Shown here: one piece after another, positions 58,501 through 64,000 of the stretch | Position numbering within the stretch: position 1 is the stretch's first letter | How the letters are laid out: each line of letters opens with the position of its first letter | Assembly (NCBI GenBank): GCA_014529385.2 | Contig: CM043970.1 | Location: 47,145,779 to 47,209,778 of the forward strand | Reading direction: 5' to 3' | DNA: 64,000 bases | DNA from: Adiantum capillus-veneris | Lineage: Eukaryota > Streptophyta > Polypodiopsida > Polypodiales > Pteridaceae | The notes under the pieces: generated by a model | Databases searched by the model: none | The model's input: the letters and a program-made list of their open reading frames with translations, nothing else | What the model was told of the DNA's origin: nothing | Position numbers and translations under genes: made by a program

Positions 58501-58965
58501 CCCTTTGTTGGAGAGGTCTAGTGTAGCTGCCACTACTCTTTCTGTTATTAGAATCTCAGTGCCTGGCTTGCCCTGCAGATCTGTAACTCGGGCCACTCCA
58601 TCTTCTTTTATTGTTGTCACAAATTCCCATAGTCTTTTTATGTCAATACCTACCGGCACCGCTTCAAAATAATTGTGGAGATCAATCTTCTTCAGATACT
58701 CTGCCATCTTGCTTCTGACGAACTCATTGAGTTCCCGCGGTAGCATTGGTAGCTCTATCACGTTTCCCTCGGTGTCTTTGAACATGCCTTGGTAAATCTT
58801 TAGATCATTGGACTCTAGCAGATCTTCTTGGATCCAGGTGCTAGTTGGCTTTAGAGTTCCTTCTGGTATGACGAAGGGGTCTAACTCTTCTAGGTAATCT
58901 TTTATGCTCATCCTTTTCTTCTTTGTCGGTGACTTTGCGGCTGCCATAGATTCTGTTGCACTCAA
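55591..58965 (-). pseudogene. ORF3: 3.4-kb coiled-coil ORF between integrase and 3' LTR, broken
   Basis: The ATG at 58965 begins MSATESMAAAKSPTKKKR. Segments, with frame changes between them: a globular N-terminal part to 58219 (EFVRSKMAEYLKKID, LQGKPGTEILITERVVAATL, YNQYFHMCKKWPQKYRMT); 58045 to about 57420, a charged then proline-rich linker (KKKTTTPPPSPESSPPPS) with one stop near 57740; 57398-56844 and 56779-56543, long heptad-type coiled coil (ELQASLAKALQRCQEME, LENIKRKLEEVEKINAEL); 56509-55847, helical and acidic; 55827-55591 (DIFGPTLVDLHARYESLL). The N-terminal part loosely recalls plant transposon-associated proteins, but I cannot name it. There is no signal peptide or membrane segment. 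Total about 1100 codons if repaired, far longer than a typical extra ORF. Confidence 0.65.
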
Positions 58966-59114
58966 TAGTCCGAAGTTAGTGTTTTTTCCATATCAGCTCT
59001 GAGAAATTGAGTTTTAACTATCCAAATGACTTGAAAATTGAGAATAAAGCTTAAAAGGAACTTGTGAAACTGTGCATGTGCTCGTAATGCAATTCTGGCC
59101 AAAAATTTTCAGTT

Positions 59115-59993
59115 AGACATCCTACATGTAGGATGTCTTTTTCATCAGATTTGGGTGATACTTGACATGCTGGTGGTCCTTGGCCTGTACAACATGGCTA
59201 TGTGCTTGGATTTGGATTTGGGTATTAAAAAGTGGAATTTTGGGCTGATTCAGGCTTTAGGTCACAATTTGGGTAGAAAGTCCACAACTGGTAGCAATTG
59301 ATGTCCAAATGGGTTGAAAATTGATATATGGGCTCCTTGCACCATGGTAATGGCTCCCATGATGTCATTCTTTGCACAGAAGGTCAAAAACATGTTGGAG
59401 ACATCCTACGTGTAGGATGTCTATTTCATCAAAATGGCTTGGGATTTGTTCTGTGGGTAGTCCTTGGCATGTGGAACATGGCCATGCTCTTGGATTTTGA
59501 TTTGGACAAGAATTGATGTTGGTAAGACCCTAGGTAGTGTTTTTGGGCTCAAAAAGTGTATCTTGAAGGTGTTGGGGGTCAAAATTGCTTAGAATGACTT
59601 CAAACTTGATATATGAACTCTTGAAGATGATAAGAAAAGATCTGGAATGGACAAACACCCTCTGTAGGCCAAAAAGGTCAAATAGACATCCTACGCGTAG
59701 GATGTCTACTTCATCATTTCTTTCAGGTGACCACACAGGTTGGTTGGCTATGTGCTCATGAATGTGTTGTGCAAGTTTCATGTGATTTGGACAAGATTTG
59801 GTAGGTCCATGGCCCATTATTGCCTCTATGCCCTAACTTTGTGTTTTTTCATGCGTATGAGGTCAATGTTGGTCCCAATGTGATGAAACTTGGTGGGTAG
59901 CATGTAAAGGCTATTCAGAAAATGCGTGTGATGAAAAATGTTGGGTTCTGTGTCCAGAAATGCCCTTGAGACATCCTACGCGTAGGATGTCTC
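59115..59993. repeat. palindrome array B: four palindromes 284-285 bp apart
   Basis: Core ACATCCTACGCGTAGGATGT. Copies: 59115-59138 (perfect, 24 bp, centre CATG), 59399-59422 (arms perfect, centre CGTG), 59683-59708 (perfect, 26 bp, centre CGCG) and 59968-59993 (perfect, 26 bp, centre CGCG). Centre distances are 284, 285 and 285. The first three are followed by TTCATCA within a few bases. Unit bodies share GGATTTGGATTTGG-like and ACATGGCTATG-like phrases but are much more diverged than the palindromes. It lies between the post-integrase ORF and ORF3. Confidence 0.95.
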
Positions 59994-60809
59994 CTGATAA
60001 TTTTTTCATGGAAACTGTCACTAGTGCGTACCCTTAGTCCCCCTAAGTCTTTTAAAGTTCTTGCAAGATGCGGTTTAGGCTCAAAAATTTCTTGATTTGG
60101 ACTCCATTTGCCCTGTTTACCAGAGATTTGGCATTTCGGTCAAAATTTGGCAAAAACGCGCTTTTCGCTCCAGTCTCATAATTGCACCCCCACTGTACCA
60201 TAGGTTGTCCTATAGTCACTGATCATCCCCATATTTTTTTTTGCACTATGACCGTTTTTCACCTACTTTTTGTATTTTTGAAGTTTTTCTGCCGAAAATT
60301 AGAAAAATTAAACCCAAAAATCCCCAAAAAACATAATAAATCAAAAAAATCACCGCAAAACATTATATACACTCACATGCAATTTTTATGGCCGGATTTC
60401 TCCATTTTACCAATATTTTGCCCGAAAAATGGCTATTTCTACTTATATACACACACCTACGGGCTTGATTTGGCATTTGGCCCCATATACCTGTAGATTC
60501 ATGCTATGTAAGGGCATATGTACTTGCGTTAGTCCAGAAAATTTTGCAATCAAACAACAACCCTTAAAAATAGTCAAAAAACATGCCCTTTTTTGCTCTT
60601 TCTGCCATTGGGTCCGCATTTGAGAATGCCTCCCCCCCTCCTAGCCGGAGTCCTCCCGGACGACAAGGTATCGCCTCGGAGTATGTCCCGTGCATAGGTT
60701 GAAAAAATTGTTCTAATGCTTGGCCGTGTAATGTGGCCCTATTTTATGCATAATCGATCAATGCATGGAAAAATAAATGTTGTGCAAGAGAAGGGTATAA
60801 GCAAGATGT
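59994..60809. other. non-coding stretch between array B and the retropepsin ORF
   Basis: Mostly AT-rich, with pyrimidine- and A-rich runs (60230-60360). Frames here are antisense or accidental. A GC-richer patch is at 60630-60700. Confidence 0.4.
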
Positions 60810-62034
60810 TTATTGGCATTCACCATCGAGGTTTCCTGTTTTCTTTGCAAGTAACAACTGTAACTCTTCTGTTCTTTTTTTGATTGTCTTTCTTGCAAAA
60901 GTCGCTTGTTGTGCCGCTAGTGTTGATATGGCCATAGTTATCTCTTTGGAGAGAATTAGCTTGGCCGGAATGGCCGTAGACCTTATCTCTTTTGCTTTGC
61001 ATTGGTAGCTTGTTTTTTCCGGTTTAGGGTTTATTGCTACTATATTGGTTTCCCCTGTTTTGTTTCTTATTGGCATCCACATAAGTCGGTTTGTCGGTTG
61101 CAAATGTTGTTGTCTGCCTTCCGATGTTGCTTGTACTGAAGGGAGTTCCTTTTGCTTCGGTTTCGGTATCCAAATGCGAGTTTTATTTGAGTATCATTTT
61201 CTTTGGGATCCATATTTGTTTTAAGCCCTTGGTTTTTGGTTGAACTATCTGCTTCGGTTGAATTCTTCCGTTGTATTGTTTTTGGTCTGCCATGTCATTT
61301 CTATCCTTCCGCATCCATACTTGTTTCTCTTGTTTTGGTAACCTAGATCTTTGCACTGCGGTTGGTGACTTCGTCTGTATGTAGTGAGCATGGTTGGCTT
61401 TTACCTGTTTGTTAGCCTTGGGTAACATGTTGTTCTTTGGTGGCACCCTTGCTTTTGGCTCTTTTTCCAGTGATTGCATTGCTGGCAGCTGATTATTGCA
61501 GGGTTGCTAAGCAAAGGCTATTACCTATTGTTCTTGTGCATGCTGAATTTTGACTGAATTCGCATTCCAATCTATCTGCACATTGTACTCTTTTTGCCAA
61601 GGTTGTCCCAACAACATGGGGTATTGTGTGCTTTCATCCTTGACTACATAAAATTTTTGTGGGTAAATATATTGATGTACTTGTACATGCAATATAGTCC
61701 AACCCCATGTTTTCAACGAATGTGATGTACTACTTTCCAGCACTTGTGGAGTAGGATGAAGTTGACCGGTGGACTTGAGCTGTTTGTATAATCTGTAAGA
61801 GATCAAATTTGCTTGAGCTCCAGAATCAAGCAATGCCGTCGATTCAACTTGATTGCTACCCACTTTGACCGCAATTATTGCCTCCACTGTGTCTTCATCA
61901 AACTTCATTAGTCGGATGGCATTGATTCGCAATGGTGCTCCACATTTTTGTTGTTGTCACAGAAGTCTTCTTTTTGCAATGCGTTCTTGTGCTTCTGCTT
62001 GAGCTTCTTCTCGTACCCTTTGCTTCTCCGTCAT
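60810..62034 (-). pseudogene. retropepsin-containing ORF directly after integrase
   Basis: The ATG at 62034 lies one codon after the integrase stop (TAA at 62040-62038) and in the same frame. A basic/Glu-rich start (MTEKQRVREEAQAEAQERIA) and one TGA are followed by an aspartic protease (61932-61525): VKVGSNQVESTALLDSGAQANLIS with intact DSGA, then PMLLGQPWQKEYNVQIDW. After two stops comes a K/P/Q-rich tail (61479-60810, one frame change) with four copies of a [I/V/M]W[I/M][P/R] motif: KQVWMRK, KQIWIPK, RIWIPKPK, RLMWMPIR. In Gypsy elements the protease normally lies between Gag and RT. Here it follows integrase, so it is a second or relocated protease. Confidence 0.7.
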
Positions 62035-62037
62035 TCG

Positions 62038-64000
62038 TTATTTTCCTTGATGGATTTGTTGAAGCATATTCTGTGTTACTGGTAAATGATATTTCTTCAA
62101 TCGACACCCACTAATCCAATTTGACATTTCTTCACCTGCTAATGTAGCAAGCTTGACAGCTCCTCTTTGTGATAGATCACTAATCAAAAGGGTCCCATCC
62201 CTCGCTTTTTAAGTTTCTTGGCATGTTGCTTCAAAGTATAAACAAGTACATAATCACCAATTTTGAACTCTTTCGTGCGCACATGCTTGTCAAAAAACTC
62301 TTTTTGTCTTCTCTTTTTAGCATAGATCAAAGCTACAGCTCTCAAGCGAAGTTCATCTAGCTTTTCAAGGTCATCCATTCTTGAAGAGAGCTCATGCCCT
62401 GTCCATTCTAAGTGTTTCGCTACTCGTAGAGTTGGAATTAAAAACTCTATGGGTAATATAGCATTTAGGCCAAACACCATGTTGTACAGTGTCATTCCGA
62501 TCGATGTTTTGTAAGCTACCCTGTATGCCCATAGTGTTGAGTATAGCTGCTGATCCCAATCTGTTCTTGACTCTGACACAATTTTAGTGAGAACCGTGCA
62601 TAGTGTTTTATTTGTAGCCTCAGCTTGTCCATTTGCCTGTGGATGGTATGGAGCAGATTTCCTATGTATGACCATGAATTCCTGTAGCAGATATTTAATG
62701 ACTTCATTAAGAAAATGTGTTCCACGATCACTAACAATTTCTATTGGTAAACCGTATTATACAAAAACATTCTCATACAAAAATTGTGCAGTGGTCCGTG
62801 CATCTTCTTTTTGTGTTGCCTTGGCTTCCGCCCATTTTGTGAGATAGTCCGTAGCCACAATGATATATTGGGTATAGGTGTGATATGCAGGAGGTGAAAT
62901 AGGTCCCACAAAATCAATGCCCCATTTTGCAAATGCCCTTGCTCCCATCATTGGCCGTAGTCGCATCTCATCTCTCTTTATCATCACCTTGGTGCGCTGA
63001 CATGCGTCACAACGCTTTACAAACTCTTCAACATCCATATGCAATGTAGGCCACCATATTCCTACGGTTAAAACAATTTTTGATGTCTTATCGCATGAAA
63101 AATATCCTCCACTTATTCGGCTATGTGCATGTTCTAGAATCAGCAGGTATTTACTTTCACTTGCACAGATTCTAAGTTGATTTTCCTTTCTTCGCTTATG
63201 GATTTGGTTCCCAATTAACTGAAAGTCACGAGCCTCTAGCTCTATAGCCCTTTTCCGTGCTCTTGTTATGTTTTCAGGAAACGTCCTGGTGGTTAAGAAA
63301 TCAATGATATATTGACTCCATGCAGGTGCAATGTTTACTAGAAACAATGTCACGTGATCCACTGGTCGTTGGGCACTACATATAGTACAGTTGGTAACAT
63401 AAGCATGTGTGTTCGCATACATAGTTGGCCAATAAACCCCTAACTATTTCACTCTCTGGTGTGTTTTCACTGTTGAACAATGAAATGCACGATCCTGGAG
63501 ATGCGCCTCTTCTAGGTAACGCTCGAATTCCTCCGGATTTATACATAATCGTAGAATTTGGTCTGATCCTAGATGATACAGCCGTCCTGCAATCAACTGG
63601 AAGTTTTTTTTTTGTCGAATTGTTTGTTGTTTGGATTTGTATTCTGTGTTATCAAACCTACCTCCAAAGGAAAGAATGCTAACAATTTCCTGAGACCATT
63701 TGGGTATCATTTCAGTATTGAAAAGATAAACATCTGGTATGTCATCATCTACTCCTTCAGGAGCTTCCCCATTGTGTATCCTTGAAAGATGATCCGCTCG
63801 TAGATGGGTTTTACCCTTTTTGACCACCACTGTGAAATCAAACTCTAGCAATATAATAAACCAACGTACAATTCGCCCTGTATTGCATGGTTTATTCACC
63901 AGATACAAAAGAGCTTGATGATCTGTGAAGAACACAAATTTTTCTGTGAGCAAATAATGCCGAAATTTCTTTACAGCATAAATCATTCCTAACCCATGTC
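62038..64000 (-). pseudogene. pol: RNase H - integrase part of pol with two zinc-finger modules, partial
   Basis: It enters from beyond the window in RNase H (MIYAVKKFRHYLL, FTDHQALLYL, GKTHLRADHLSR). A first HHCC-like module follows (EEAHLQDRAFHC...YWPTMYANTH...CTICSAQR, about 63520-63370). After a spacer of roughly 60 residues comes a second (LEHAHSRISGGYFS...WWPTLHMDVEEFVKRCDACQR, about 63140-62990), with the second His replaced by Tyr. The integrase core has GIDFVGP, SDRGTHF and QAEATNK for D, D and E, then the C-terminal GDYVLVYTLKQ and, after a frameshift at about 62184, GAVKLATLAGEE...CRLKKYHLP ending at the TAA 62038. In-frame stops are at 63441-63443 and 62754-62756. Confidence 0.85.

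Larger units (their letters stand above)
54591..64000 (-). mobile_element. 3' part of a large Gypsy element with palindrome array and extra ORFs (runs off the window)
   Basis: Minus-strand order: RNase H and integrase (64000-62038), retropepsin ORF (62034-60810), palindrome array B (59993-59115), coiled-coil ORF3 (58965-55591), PPT (55536-55524), 3' LTR (55523-54591). More than 9.4 kb is present and the 5' part lies beyond 64000. The element is old: pol has two in-frame stops plus a frameshift, and ORF3 is broken several times. The LTR is related to the one at 23532, whose neighbourhood also holds a palindrome array. Confidence 0.85.

Overview
The window is nuclear DNA of a land plant, made almost entirely of LTR retrotransposons. 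No intact host gene, rRNA, tRNA or CRISPR array was found. The evidence is plant-type Ty3/Gypsy and Ty1/Copia elements with recognisable primer-binding sites (PBS), polypurine tracts (PPT) and TG...CA LTR ends, nested and truncated insertions, AT-rich spacers and long microsatellites. Fragments of plant PPR repeats of the expanded kind seen in ferns, together with the gag types, make a fern my best guess. This is inference; only 'land plant' is firm.

Layout, left half. 1-4.6 kb holds a tandem repeat, an old plus-strand LTR remnant (about 1.0-2.26 kb), a SINE-like Pol III block and unassigned sequence. 4.64-10.09 kb is a minus-strand, 3'-truncated Gypsy element with a 1280-bp 5' LTR. 10,502-12,560 is a solo LTR with a 4-bp target duplication that carries a PPR fragment. 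16.0-24.3 kb is a minus-strand Gypsy complex: a decayed gag (16.0-18.8 kb), an LTR with a PBS on one side and a PPT on the other (19,633-20,412), an intact 281-codon ORF of unknown function (20,448-21,293), an array of perfect palindromes about 285 bp apart (21.8-23.0 kb), and another LTR end with a PBS (23,532). 24.5-26.96 kb is a truncated plus-strand Copia element.

Layout, centre. A minus-strand Gypsy element (gag 26.96-28.27 kb, 5' LTR 28,348-30,294) is truncated and carries the PPR-bearing LTR family again. Next comes a young, nearly complete Tat-type Gypsy element on the plus strand (30,544-41,797). It has 2.6-2.7 kb LTRs, an almost uninterrupted gag-pol frame with a second RNase H domain, and two short paralogous ORFs in its leader. 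It is inserted at nucleotide 6 of the 3' LTR of an older relative, whose pieces flank it at 30,295-30,543 and 41,798-43,096.

Layout, right half. 43.2-54.5 kb holds a dispersed repeat present twice, a Copia gag remnant, two fragments related to the Tat-type element, a 171-bp tandem repeat and a GATA/GA microsatellite. 54,591 to the window end is the 3' part of a large minus-strand Gypsy element. In its transcript order this reads: RNase H, two integrase-type zinc-finger modules, integrase core, an in-frame retropepsin ORF after integrase, a second palindrome array with 284-285-bp spacing, a 3.4-kb coiled-coil ORF, a PPT and the 3' LTR.

The least familiar biology is the pair of palindrome arrays. 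They have different palindromes but the same spacing, and each sits upstream of a non-pol ORF in the 3' part of a Gypsy element. Next come the unusual 3' gene content (retropepsin after integrase, ORF3), the paralogous leader ORFs of the Tat-type element, and the PPR-bearing LTR family.
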